DNA from: Pseudomonadales bacterium
Lineage (GTDB): Bacteria; Pseudomonadota; Gammaproteobacteria; Pseudomonadales; Azotimanducaceae
Assembly: GCA_028279305.1 (NCBI GenBank)
Contig: JANQOA010000368.1
Coordinates: 1-64,000, forward strand
DNA length: 64,000 bases
Direction of reading: 5' to 3'
Shown: piece after piece, positions 42,906 to 51,684 of the stretch
How the letters are laid out: every line of letters starts with the position of its first letter
Position numbering within the stretch: the first letter of the stretch is position 1
Made by a program: the position numbers and the translations under genes
The notes under the pieces: generated by a model
What the model was told of the DNA's origin: nothing
The model's database searches: none
Seen by the model: the letters and a program-made list of their open reading frames with translations, nothing else

Positions 42906-44198
42906 TCAATCAATATACGCCGCCCGCAGGGGTTTAAGGGCACGTACATACCAGAACGCTCCCAGGATAAAAGCCGCCAGCGAAATGCTCAATGCAAACG
43001 CAAGCGATTGCTCACCATACCCCGCCATGGCAGCGTCGCTTATCGCCCCAATCAGTACAGGACCCAGCCCAAGGCCCAACATATTTGCGAAGAACATTGC
43101 GTAAGCTACCGCCTGCGCCCGCAGTTCCGGCGGCACAACATGCTGCACCAGCGCAAGATGAGGCCCCCAGTGGACTTTGTACATGAAAATTCCCAGGGCA
43201 AACATAGTTGCCGCCAGCACAACGTTGTCCGTCCACATGCCGACTAACATTAAGGGAGTGGCAAGCACCAACGTCAGGATCGGAATATAGACCCGCCAAC
43301 GGATGTCCCGAGCGGCCAGCTTGTCTCCCAGGTAACCCCCAAGCAGCAACCCTGGAATACCCCCTCCGGATACAATCAGTCCAACCAGCGTACCTACCTC
43401 AGCCTGCCCCATCTCAAACTGCCGCAAGAACAGGGCCGGCAACCACCCAAACAAGGAATAACCGACAAATATGGCCAGAATATGGCCTATCACTATGCGG
43501 CGAAAAACAAGGTTGCGCCACAACGCAATGGATGCGTCTTTGAAACTGAGGCGGTCTTGTACCACCGCCTGCGGCTGCGCTTCCAGGGTACCGCGCGGCG
43601 GTTCCCGAACCGACAGCCAGGTCAACAACGCAAGAAACAGTCCCGGAATGCCCAGTACCAGAAACGCCGCGCGCCAACCATAGTACTCAGCAACAAAACC
43701 GCCAATGACAAGGCCGAGAAAGCCGCCAATGGACGTACCCATGGAATAAATGGATAGCGCCCAACCCCTTTCGTTGGGTCCAAAGTAGTCAGCAATAATC
43801 GAGTGCGACGGCGGTGTGCCGCCCGCCTCGCCAATACCGACGCCGATACGCGCCAGAAACAGATGAACAAAGCTACCGGCCGCCGCACAGAGCGCCGTCA
43901 TCGCACTCCACACCGCTACCGCTATGGACACAATACGCACACGATTGGTCCGGTCTGCCAGACGCGCAATCGGTATACCCAGCGTGGCGTAGAAGAGCGC
44001 AAACGCGAGACCCGACAATAATCCGAGCTGCGCATCGGACAAAGCAAACTCGGCGCGCAGATCCTCAACCAGAATGGCGACAATCTGCCGGTCCATGATG
44101 CTGAATGTATAAGTTGCTGTCAGCACGCCGAGAACGTAGTACCGATACCACCGGTTACTGTCTGCCTGACGTGCATCGGCTGCACTTATCTCCGCCAT
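42906..44198 (-). CDS. MFS transporter (spinster-like)
   Basis: The 430-residue protein has 12 predicted membrane helices, the DRQIVAILVEDLRAEF segment after helix 1 and GIPIARLADRTNRVRI for the conserved loop 2-3 motif, as in the Spns-type MFS group common near catabolic clusters. It should move an acidic or lipophilic substrate across the inner membrane. It is the last gene of the minus-strand operon from 49217, 23 bp after the acyl-CoA dehydrogenase. Confidence 0.9.
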   Translation of the reverse strand: MAEISAADARQADSNRWYRYYVLGVLTATYTFSIMDRQIVAILVEDLRAEFALSDAQLGLLSGLAFALFYATLGIPIARLADRTNRVRIVSIAVAVWSAMTALCAAAGSFVHLFLARIGVGIGEAGGTPPSHSIIADYFGPNERGWALSIYSMGTSIGGFLGLVIGGFVAEYYGWRAAFLVLGIPGLFLALLTWLSVREPPRGTLEAQPQAVVQDRLSFKDASIALWRNLVFRRIVIGHILAIFVGYSLFGWLPALFLRQFEMGQAEVGTLVGLIVSGGGIPGLLLGGYLGDKLAARDIRWRVYIPILTLVLATPLMLVGMWTDNVVLAATMFALGIFMYKVHWGPHLALVQHVVPPELRAQAVAYAMFFANMLGLGLGPVLIGAISDAAMAGYGEQSLAFALSISLAAFILGAFWYVRALKPLRAAYID

Positions 44199-44221
44199 TT
44201 GTTTCCCCTCAACATTCCTGT

Positions 44222-45427
44222 TCAGCCGCTTTTTTGAGTAGTTTCAGGCAGACCCAGTATATTCTTCGAAATGATGTTGTTTTGAACCTCGAAAGTACCG
44301 CCGACAATCGAAGCGGATTTACCCTGTAACCACTCTCTTGTGATCGCCAATTCGTCCTCCTCGAACTGGCCGGCATCACTCTCCCAGCCTAAACCCCGGT
44401 GACCCAGTATTTCCATGGTGAGTTCAGCCTGAGTCTGGCGCAATACCGTATTAGAGTTTTTTAGAATGGACGTAACAGCGTTGACCTGCGGGTTCCCTGC
44501 AGCTTCAGCTGCAATTCTCTCGACGGTCAATCTATGCGCTTGCTCGTGCATCAGATTCTCAACAATACGGGCCCGCAAGTCGGCATCCGCTAAACGTCCC
44601 TGTTGATCAACCCCAACGTAGCGTTTGGCACGCTCATGCAGGGATTCGGACTGTGTCACGGTCGGCCGCTTGACCGTGCCCGTCTGGCTCTGCCTTTCGT
44701 GCTGCAACAGGCGCTTAACAACGGACCAGCCGTCATTCAGCTCCCCCAGGATATCGGACTTTTCCGCCACCGCACCGTTAAAGTAGGTCTCACAGAATGG
44801 TGACGACCCTGAAATCAAACCAATACGCCGTGTTTCCACTCCTGCCTGGTTCATGGGCAGCAGCACAAAGCTGATTCCGTTGTGTTTCCTGGCTGAGGGG
44901 TCGGTCCTGACCAACACACCGCACCATTGGGATTCGTACGCGCGGGTTGTCCAGATTTTCTGGCCGTTGATGACAATCCGGTCACCCTCCAGCACCGCCT
45001 TGGTAGTAAGGGAAGCCAGGTCGGAGCCGGCATTGGGTTCTGACAAGCCTAAACACCAGGCGACCTCCCCCCGCGCCGCGGCAACCAGGTGCTTTTCTTT
45101 TTGCGCTGCGCTGCCGTACTCAAGGATGGTCGGGCCCACCATGGTCACACCCATATTGGCCAGTATCGGGATGTGGTTGACCGCGCCGCGTTTTAAGAAT
45201 TCATCGCGCATCAGGGCAGCCTGCTCTTGTGACAAACCGCCACCACCGTACTCTGCCGGCCATGTGGGTGCCCCCCACCCGGCATCCGCCAGACGCTGGC
45301 GCCAAAGCTCCCATACCGGTTGCAGGAGACCGCTGGCTGAGTCAGGCGACTGGTGGGCGAGTTCCGCGGGGAAGTTCTCGTCCAACCACTCCTTAACCGT
45401 ACGTCTGAATGCAGTGTTTGCGGTCAT
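44222..45427 (-). CDS. acyl-CoA dehydrogenase, subunit-like paralogue A
   Basis: The 401-residue protein has CLGLSEPNAGSDLASLTTKA, INGQKIWTTRAYESQWCGVL and the closing IVGGTFEVQNNIISKNILGL. It is a paralogue of the gene just upstream (45429) with one base between stop and start, so the pair is likely translated together. Such adjacent pairs often form heteromeric dehydrogenases in steroid and isoprenoid side-chain degradation. ATG 45427 was chosen over 45460, which would lie in the upstream gene. Confidence 0.9.
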   Translation of the reverse strand: MTANTAFRRTVKEWLDENFPAELAHQSPDSASGLLQPVWELWRQRLADAGWGAPTWPAEYGGGGLSQEQAALMRDEFLKRGAVNHIPILANMGVTMVGPTILEYGSAAQKEKHLVAAARGEVAWCLGLSEPNAGSDLASLTTKAVLEGDRIVINGQKIWTTRAYESQWCGVLVRTDPSARKHNGISFVLLPMNQAGVETRRIGLISGSSPFCETYFNGAVAEKSDILGELNDGWSVVKRLLQHERQSQTGTVKRPTVTQSESLHERAKRYVGVDQQGRLADADLRARIVENLMHEQAHRLTVERIAAEAAGNPQVNAVTSILKNSNTVLRQTQAELTMEILGHRGLGWESDAGQFEEDELAITREWLQGKSASIVGGTFEVQNNIISKNILGLPETTQKSG

Positions 45428-45428
45428 A

Positions 45429-46613
45429 CTAATCCGGCAGCCCGAGCACGCGCTTGGCAATAATGTTCATCTGCACCTCCTGAGTACCGCCTGCAATGGT
45501 CATGTGTTTACGGTGCAGCCAGGTCTTGGTTTTGGCTAATTCATCTGCCGCCGCAGTTGCCGGGTCCCAACGCAGACCACTTGAACCCATGGCTTCTACA
45601 ATCAATTCATCACCTTCTTTCACATTAAGCGCATTAGTCAGCTTCACGGCTGAAGAGGTGAACCCTGGTGCCTGAGCCTTGGATTCTTCCACCGCGCGTT
45701 TCTGCGTCAGCCTTTGCGCGGCCGTGTTCATCTCAAAACGGGTTAACCGTTCGCGCATACTGCTATCGGCGAGCCGCCCGTCCGCAAGGCCTACATAATC
45801 AAGCAGCGTTTCCCTGACTTTGTCTTTTTCAACCCGGCCGCCCTGAGAACCGGAAGTATTTATGCCGGCGTGAGTGGAACGCTCAAACTGAAGTAGGCGT
45901 TTTCCCACTGTCCAGCCGTTATCAACACCGCCAACAACATCTTCCAGCGGCACCTCCGCGTTATCAAAAAAGGTTTCACAAAAAGTTGAATCTCCGGAAA
46001 TCAGGGTAATCGGGGACACTCGCACCCCCGGTTGATCCATGTCCACCAACAGCAGGCTGATACCTTCGTGTTTTGGTTTGTCCGGGGACGTGCGGCACAA
46101 CACAAATATGTAATCACAGTAGGTTGCATCGCTGGTCCAGATTTTCGAGCCGTTGATAATCCAACGGTCGCCGCTGCGTTCCGCCCTGGTGCTTAAACTT
46201 GCCAGATCAGAACCGGCTCCCGGTTCGGAGTAACCCATTGCCCAGGCGCCCTCACCCCGCGCGCACACCGGCAGCCATTTCGCTTTTTGCGCCTCGTCGC
46301 CCATTTCCAGAATGGTTGGCCCGATGTAATTCACACACCGCCCGGTCAGCGGCGGCCGGGCGTTGATCCGTTGCAGTTCTTCAATCAGGACCCTGTATTC
46401 GTCTTTATTAAGTTCTGCGCCGCCGTATTGTTTTGGCCAACCGGGCACTGTCCAGCCTTTTTCGATCATTCGCTCGAGCCACAGGCGTGTATCGGGTTCC
46501 AGCTTAATCTTAGTACTGCCGATTGGCACGTACCCCGGACCGCGCACCCCCGGCGGACAGTTCTCATCCAGCCAGGCGCGTGTTTCCTGCCGAAATGTCT
46601 CGAGCTCGTTCAA
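45429..46613 (-). CDS. acyl-CoA dehydrogenase, subunit-like paralogue B
   Basis: The 394-residue protein contains AMGYSEPGAGSDLASLSTRA, INGSKIWTSDATYCDYIFVL, LLQFERSTHAG and the C-terminal IAGGTQEVQMNIIAKRVLGL. It is closely similar in layout to the following gene. Start directly follows the stop of the MmgE/PrpD gene. Expected reaction is alpha,beta-dehydrogenation of an acyl-CoA; the heteromer with paralogue A is an inference. Confidence 0.9.
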   Translation of the reverse strand: MNELETFRQETRAWLDENCPPGVRGPGYVPIGSTKIKLEPDTRLWLERMIEKGWTVPGWPKQYGGAELNKDEYRVLIEELQRINARPPLTGRCVNYIGPTILEMGDEAQKAKWLPVCARGEGAWAMGYSEPGAGSDLASLSTRAERSGDRWIINGSKIWTSDATYCDYIFVLCRTSPDKPKHEGISLLLVDMDQPGVRVSPITLISGDSTFCETFFDNAEVPLEDVVGGVDNGWTVGKRLLQFERSTHAGINTSGSQGGRVEKDKVRETLLDYVGLADGRLADSSMRERLTRFEMNTAAQRLTQKRAVEESKAQAPGFTSSAVKLTNALNVKEGDELIVEAMGSSGLRWDPATAAADELAKTKTWLHRKHMTIAGGTQEVQMNIIAKRVLGLPD

Positions 46614-47984
46614 TTAGTCCCCCAACAAATCAGTAAAGTTCTGCACATGACCCGCACGCGGGAATGCGTCCACCGCCGCGGCAATTTTTCCGACCCTCTC
46701 TGCGTCAGCCAGCAGGGCCTGCCCCTTGGCTTTGATACCGTCGATATCCAATGGTTTTTCCGGTGCGCCTAGAGCAGCGCGGCTTACAGCTTCACGCTCC
46801 CGGCCGTCTTTAAATTTGATCACGACACGCGCCGACATGCGGCCGGACTTTTCCCGCGCAAGCTCTGCATCAAAGTAGGCTTCTATCCTGTCTGCCACTG
46901 CAAGCGTTTCCATATCATTGATCGCTTGCAGAGAGAATGCGTCATAGCGCATGGGCCCGTGGCGTACCGCCGCTGCCACCGAATAAGGCAGAGAATACTG
47001 GGCCGCCATCACGGACTTCGGGCGAGGTACTTGATACAGGGCCTTTGAAGCGTCACCAGGAACACCCGCTCTGATACTCATTATGCTGCGGTGATCCACG
47101 CTGAAATCCTCGGTAGCCTCCCCAACCGCATCGATCAGGGAGTGAAACAACCGGCAACAGGAGTAGGGTTTGAAGCTCATGTCATGAATTTCAAGCGGAA
47201 CGCCGCCTGGCTTACCCAGCCTTTCCGGCCGGGGACCATCCGCAAAAAGCCCAAAAAAACCATGCTCTCCCTCAATGGCCTGTTTGGGCCCGGTGACTCC
47301 AAGTTGGGTCAGCTGAGCCGCAATCACACCTTGCTGAGCAGGAATCCCCGCGTGCATGCGTTTGACCATATCGCCGTCTGGCTCTTTGTTAAACTGCATC
47401 GAGCCGCCAATCATGGACAACGCAATGCCCCAGGCATTGGCCATTTCCACCGCATTCAGTCGAAGCAGCTTGCCAACCGCTGTCACAGACCCAAATGGTC
47501 CCAACAGACAGGTCGGATGACGCCCGTTGCGCAGCATCAACCCGGAGCGGGATGCCATGCCCACCCGGGTCATAACCTCATAACCGGCGGCAACAGCGGC
47601 AAACACCTCTGCTCCGCTGGCACCGCTTTGCTCCGCCACCGCCAGAGCAGCGGGAAAAACCACCGCCCCCGGATGGCTGAAGGAACGTTCATGAGTGTCA
47701 TCCAATTCATAGCCATGAGCCGATGTGCCATTCGCCAGGGCAGCGGCTTGAGTGGTACTTTTGAAATCATCCCCGACTAAGGTAGCCGGGCCCGTACCGC
47801 CTTGCATCCGGGCCCACTCGCGCAACCGTTGCCCCCAAACCTGCCCTGCGCCAGCCAACGCAACAAAGCCATAGTCCAGCAGCAAACGCTGCAGCATTCT
47901 GATGTCCTGTGAGGACAATTGGTCTGGCGTAAGGGCAATGGCTTCCGCCGCAAGCTCCACGCTGGACATATGCTGAGCAGGCAT
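46614..47984 (-). CDS. MmgE/PrpD family protein
   Basis: The 456-residue protein has GTSAHGYELDDTHERSFSHP near residue 90 and SFKPYSCCRLFHSLIDAV near residue 275, characteristic of the family of 2-methylcitrate dehydratase PrpD and cis-aconitate decarboxylase. It probably dehydrates or decarboxylates a hydroxy acid. A role in methylcitrate metabolism is possible because propionyl-CoA would arise from methyl-branched substrates, but no prpB or prpC is near. It follows the thiolase by six bases. Confidence 0.9.
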   Translation of the reverse strand: MPAQHMSSVELAAEAIALTPDQLSSQDIRMLQRLLLDYGFVALAGAGQVWGQRLREWARMQGGTGPATLVGDDFKSTTQAAALANGTSAHGYELDDTHERSFSHPGAVVFPAALAVAEQSGASGAEVFAAVAAGYEVMTRVGMASRSGLMLRNGRHPTCLLGPFGSVTAVGKLLRLNAVEMANAWGIALSMIGGSMQFNKEPDGDMVKRMHAGIPAQQGVIAAQLTQLGVTGPKQAIEGEHGFFGLFADGPRPERLGKPGGVPLEIHDMSFKPYSCCRLFHSLIDAVGEATEDFSVDHRSIMSIRAGVPGDASKALYQVPRPKSVMAAQYSLPYSVAAAVRHGPMRYDAFSLQAINDMETLAVADRIEAYFDAELAREKSGRMSARVVIKFKDGREREAVSRAALGAPEKPLDIDGIKAKGQALLADAERVGKIAAAVDAFPRAGHVQNFTDLLGD

Positions 47985-47990
47985 CGGCCG

Positions 47991-49217
47991 TTAAATCCGT
48001 TCGATGATGACACCCGGCGCCATACCGCCGGCAGCACACATGGTCACAAGTGCCGTGTTCAGGTCCCGCCGTTCAAGTTCATCAAGGGCGGTACCAATCA
48101 ACATGGCGCCCGTCGCGCCAATAGGGTGCCCTAATGCAATGGCACCCCCATTTACGTTGACCTTCCCGTGACTGATTTGCATGTCGCGCATGAACTTCAT
48201 GGGTACTACGGCGAATGCCTCATTCACTTCATAGAGGTCGATGTCATCCGCGGTCATGCCCGCCTTGGCGAGCAACTTCCTGGCGCAGTCCACAGGCGCA
48301 TTCAAGATGTATTCCGGAGAGTGTCCCATATTGGCCATAGCAATGACCTTAGCCCTGGGTTTCAGTCCGCGGGATTTTGCATAGCGCGGCGACGCAACAA
48401 TCAGGCCACCCGCTCCGTCGACAACACCGGAGGAGCTGCCTGCATGGTGCCGGTGTTCAACTTCCAGACCTGGGAATGTCTGCGCCACCATTTCCCCGTA
48501 CGTTAAACCTGTGTCGTGAAACGGCAGCTCCATGGTGTCCGCAAATGAGGGCTGCAGCTCACCAAGGGCATCAATTGTTGTTCCGGGACGCGGGTACTCC
48601 TCCCGGTCGAGTGCCAATTTGCCGTCAGGGTGGTAGACGGGTACCAGGCTCCTGTCGAAAGCGCCCGCCTGCATGGCAGCCGCGGCGCGGCGCTGGCTTT
48701 CCACTGAGTATTCATCCAACAGCTCCCGGCTGAATCCTTCCTCGCTGGCAATAATGTCCGCCGCTATGCCCACCGTGAAAAGCGGGTGCTTAGCCCGCAG
48801 CTCCGGGTTATCCGCGTCCGCTGAAGCCTTATCCACGCTGCGGGCATAAGACATCATTTCCACCCCGCCCGCAAAAAGCAGATCTTCCATGCCGCTCATC
48901 ACGTTTGCCGCGGCCAGGTTCACCGCGCTGATGCCACCCCCACAGAACCGCTGAACCGTAAGGCCGGATGCCTTGATGGAAAAGTCCGCCGCCAATGCGG
49001 ACATGCGTGCGATACAACGGCTTTGCTTGCCCACCTGAGTAGAACAACTCACGATGACGTCGTCGATCTCTTGCGTATTCACCTCGTGCCGGTCGGCAAG
49101 CTCGCGCAGCACCGTGGCCATTAAACGTTGAGGGTGCAGATCAACCAGCGCACCGCGGCCCGGTTTGCCGATCCCTCTTGGCGTACGGACCGCGTCTATG
49201 ATCCAAGCTTCGCTCAT
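47991..49217 (-). CDS. acetyl-CoA acyltransferase (thiolase)
   Basis: The 408-residue thiolase is complete: the nucleophile Cys92 in VQRFCGGGISAVN, NEAFA, the His in GGAIALGHPIGATGAMLIG and the second Cys in CAAGGMAPGVIIERI. It cleaves 3-oxoacyl-CoA in the last step of beta-oxidation. ATG 49217 was chosen; the frame upstream to 49403 overlaps regulatory DNA. It is the first gene of a minus-strand operon with MmgE/PrpD, paired acyl-CoA dehydrogenases and an MFS transporter. Confidence 0.95.
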   Translation of the reverse strand: MSEAWIIDAVRTPRGIGKPGRGALVDLHPQRLMATVLRELADRHEVNTQEIDDVIVSCSTQVGKQSRCIARMSALAADFSIKASGLTVQRFCGGGISAVNLAAANVMSGMEDLLFAGGVEMMSYARSVDKASADADNPELRAKHPLFTVGIAADIIASEEGFSRELLDEYSVESQRRAAAAMQAGAFDRSLVPVYHPDGKLALDREEYPRPGTTIDALGELQPSFADTMELPFHDTGLTYGEMVAQTFPGLEVEHRHHAGSSSGVVDGAGGLIVASPRYAKSRGLKPRAKVIAMANMGHSPEYILNAPVDCARKLLAKAGMTADDIDLYEVNEAFAVVPMKFMRDMQISHGKVNVNGGAIALGHPIGATGAMLIGTALDELERRDLNTALVTMCAAGGMAPGVIIERI

Positions 49218-49265
49218 CGCTTTTCTCTTCTGCCTGAAAACCAACATTGTACAAGCTCTAAGAAC

Positions 49266-49281
49266 TACAATATTCATGCCA
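49266..49281 (-). promoter_or_regulatory. possible sigma-54 promoter (TTGTA variant) for the thiolase operon
   Basis: The minus strand reads TGGCAT-N5-TTGTA, 49 bases before ATG 49217. The -12 pair is GT instead of GC, as at 19742. It shares the 260-bp gap with the consensus plus-strand element at 49396. Confidence 0.3.
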
Positions 49282-49395
49282 GTCCAGAGCCCTGCAAAAA
49301 CCGCTGCAAGCGCACAATCGTGAGCGCGTTTGTCTCTGACAACTACACATGGAAATACTGCGGACACAATGCCGCTACACGTCGAGTTCCGCGCG

Positions 49396-49411
49396 TGGCA
49401 CACCTTTTGCT
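49396..49411 (+). promoter_or_regulatory. sigma-54 promoter for the LLM flavin enzyme gene
   Basis: TGGCAC-N5-TTGCT is an exact consensus match, 67 bases before ATG 49478. It is the third exact match in the window, and all three lie in intergenic DNA upstream of catabolic genes. Confidence 0.7.
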
Positions 49412-49477
49412 TCCGTCATCAGTTGCAATCTACCGCTGCGCAACCGCACCCCAGGTACCGGAACTAAGGATGACTAT

Positions 49478-50515
49478 ATGGAATTTGACATAAAAACCGG
49501 AAACTTAAGTTGGACACGGGCGGCACAGTTCGCCGCTGAAGCGGAAGCGCAAGGTGTATCCGGTCTGCTCTTCACAGAAACAGGTACAACACCCTGGATG
49601 CAGATTGCGGTCGCCGCCCGAGCCACCGAAACACTGCAGTTTTCAACCGGCATAGCCGTGGCGTTTCCCAGGAGCCCGATGATCGCTGCACAGACCGCGT
49701 GGGAACTCGCGGCAAACACCGGGGGCAGGTTTAGACTTGGTCTGGGCAGCCAGGTGCGGGGCCACGTGGTCCGTCGTTATGGTGCGGCTTATGACAAACC
49801 TGCTCCGCAGATGCGGGACTACGTCGGCGCCGTCAAGGCCTGCCTGCGCGCCTTCCGGGGTGAGGAAAAACTGGCCCATGAAGGTCCGTACTATCAGCTG
49901 AACTATCTGCCAAAACAGTGGACCCCGGCGCGGCACAAATACGAAGACATCAGAATCGATGTATCTGCCGTTGGCCCGTATATGTGCCGCATGGCCGGGG
50001 AAATTGCCGATGGCATCCACGTCCATCCAATGCATTCCGTACACTACCTGGAGAAACGGCTTATCCCGCAAGTGGCAGCAGGCGCTGAAAAAGCCGGCCG
50101 GGACCTGAGCGCCATCGATTTGCTGGTGCCCGTCTATACCGTGCCTGGTGACAGTTACGAAGAACAAGAGCATTTACTACAGCGTGCCCGCACCCAGGTT
50201 GCCTTCTACGGTTCTACCCCAAACTACGCCCATCAATTTGAAGATCTTGGATTCTGCGGAGTATCCGAGACGCTCAGCACCTTGTTGAAAAAAGGTGATA
50301 CCAACGCCATGGCTGAGCTCATCACGGATGAAATGCTGGACCACTTTGCTGTTATCGCCAGCTGGGATGATATGGCTGACCTGTTGGTCAGGCGCTACCG
50401 CGGCAAAGCCAGTCGATTAGTCTCCTATCTCGCTGATGAGGATGTGCAAAAGCAACCTAACAATTTGTCGAAGTGGGGAGAAATCGCAAAAGCGGTGCGG
50501 CAAAATCACGGATAA
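49478..50515 (+). CDS. LLM-class flavin-dependent oxidoreductase (TIGR03617-like)
   Basis: The 345-residue luciferase-like monooxygenase homologue has TATLQFSTGIAVAFPRSP-like sequence (here TLQFSTGIAVAFPRSP), GGRFRLGLGSQVRGHVVRRY and VHPMHSVHYLEKRLIPQV. The same pattern occurs in the gene at 52776, so both belong to one subgroup often annotated as F420-dependent; use of F420 or FMN cannot be decided here. ATG 49478 has AAGGA eight bases upstream; the longer frame to 49349 would span the promoter. Confidence 0.85.
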   Translation: MEFDIKTGNLSWTRAAQFAAEAEAQGVSGLLFTETGTTPWMQIAVAARATETLQFSTGIAVAFPRSPMIAAQTAWELAANTGGRFRLGLGSQVRGHVVRRYGAAYDKPAPQMRDYVGAVKACLRAFRGEEKLAHEGPYYQLNYLPKQWTPARHKYEDIRIDVSAVGPYMCRMAGEIADGIHVHPMHSVHYLEKRLIPQVAAGAEKAGRDLSAIDLLVPVYTVPGDSYEEQEHLLQRARTQVAFYGSTPNYAHQFEDLGFCGVSETLSTLLKKGDTNAMAELITDEMLDHFAVIASWDDMADLLVRRYRGKASRLVSYLADEDVQKQPNNLSKWGEIAKAVRQNHG

Positions 50516-50650
50516 TACCGGGCTTATGCCACAATTTGAAAGCGTTAGACAACGCATTCCCGACCCCCTGGATGTCCACCACACAGACAATCTGTGGTTG
50601 GGAAACACACTTCAACACCTAATCCCCACCCGCGCGGCTGACTGTTTAGC

Positions 50651-50666
50651 TGGCGCGTCCCTTGCA
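50651..50666 (+). promoter_or_regulatory. candidate sigma-54 promoter for the SDR/aldo-keto reductase unit
   Basis: TGGCGC-N5-TTGCA lies 105 bases before ATG 50771. The GC of its -12 box is the first pair of a 12-bp tandem repeat that continues through the expected transcription start. Confidence 0.45.
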
Positions 50667-50711
50667 TTAGTTCTCGCATTAGTTCTCGCATTAGTTCTCG
50701 CATAAGCCCTT
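50664..50711. repeat. 12-bp tandem repeat (three perfect copies and one degenerate copy)
   Basis: GCATTAGTTCTC occurs at 50664-50675, 50676-50687 and 50688-50699, followed by the degenerate GCATAAGCCCTT (50700-50711). It is intergenic and begins at the -12 box of a candidate sigma-54 promoter. A weaker dyad CACAGA-CAA-TCTGTG lies upstream near 50583-50597. Confidence 0.85.
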
Positions 50712-50770
50712 GCATATTTGCCGTATATATCGGATGTATGTCCGCACATTCGAACATTGAAGGAGACAGG

Positions 50771-51670
50771 ATGAGTTTTGCAGGCAAAGTGGCCATTATC
50801 ACAGGCGCCGGCGGCGGCCTGGGCAAAGAACACGCGTTGGCATTGGCCGCGGCCGGGGCCAAAGTTGTTGTTAACGACTTAGGCGGCAGCGTGGATGGGT
50901 CCGGACAGGGTGATGCTGCCGATCTGGTTGTTGATCAGATTCGCACAGCCGGCGGTGAAGCCGTCGCTAACAAGGACTCCGTGGCCGACCGCGATGGCGC
51001 CAAAGCCATCGTCGACGCCGCGGTAACCGCTTACGGTACGGTTGATATTCTCATCAACAATGCAGGCATCCTGCGCGACAAAACATTTAAGAAGATGAGC
51101 CTGGATGAGTGGGACGCAGTGATTAACGTGCACTTAAACGGCACAGCATACGTCACATGGCACGCATGGCCCATCATGTACGAGAAGAACTTCGGGCGCG
51201 TTCTGTTTACCTCATCCGTGTCGGGCATCCTGGGCAGCTTCGGCCAGGGCAACTACGGCGCCGCAAAAATAGGCATGGTCGGGTTAATGAACAACCTTGC
51301 CCGCGAAGGGGCCTCACACAACGTGCGCGTTAACTGCCTTTCCCCCGGCGCTGAAACCCGCATGACGGCAAGTGTGCCCGGCAGAGACATGAACCCTGAT
51401 GATCCCGAGCCGGGGTACCATCCAAAGCTGGTTACCCCGGCGGCGCTGTTTCTTGTTTCCGAAGACGCACCCAACGGCCGAATTGTTCAGGCTGCGCGAG
51501 GCCGCTTTGCTTCCGATGCGGTATTTGCTAACGATGGTATAGATCTCGGCCTCGACGCCGCCTGGGAAGATGTGGCAGATCATGCTGACACCATTCTGGA
51601 CATTGACTCTATGAGTCACAAAACAACTATGTGGCGGGATCTGGCACCCAAAGACATGCCCTCCACCTAA
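50771..51670 (+). CDS. SDR dehydrogenase, MFE-2/HSD17B4-like
   Basis: The 299-residue enzyme begins MSFAGKVAIITGAGGGLGKE and has VVNDLGGSVDGSGQGDAADL, NNAGILRDKTFKKMSLDEWD, catalytic Ser and YGAAK. It is closely similar to the gene at 14231. It should act as a 3-hydroxyacyl-CoA dehydrogenase. AAGGAGACAGG precedes the ATG. The aldo/keto reductase follows after 14 bp in the same direction. Confidence 0.9.
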   Translation: MSFAGKVAIITGAGGGLGKEHALALAAAGAKVVVNDLGGSVDGSGQGDAADLVVDQIRTAGGEAVANKDSVADRDGAKAIVDAAVTAYGTVDILINNAGILRDKTFKKMSLDEWDAVINVHLNGTAYVTWHAWPIMYEKNFGRVLFTSSVSGILGSFGQGNYGAAKIGMVGLMNNLAREGASHNVRVNCLSPGAETRMTASVPGRDMNPDDPEPGYHPKLVTPAALFLVSEDAPNGRIVQAARGRFASDAVFANDGIDLGLDAAWEDVADHADTILDIDSMSHKTTMWRDLAPKDMPST

Positions 51671-51684
51671 CGCTAAGGCTACAC

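Noticed and set aside
47991..49403. Longer thiolase form from 49403
   Set aside because: The extra 62 residues overlap the divergent promoter region; the family start MSEAWIIDAVRTPRG is at 49217.
50664..50711. CRISPR-like repeat
   Set aside because: Units are only 12 bp, directly tandem and without spacers; no cas genes are present.
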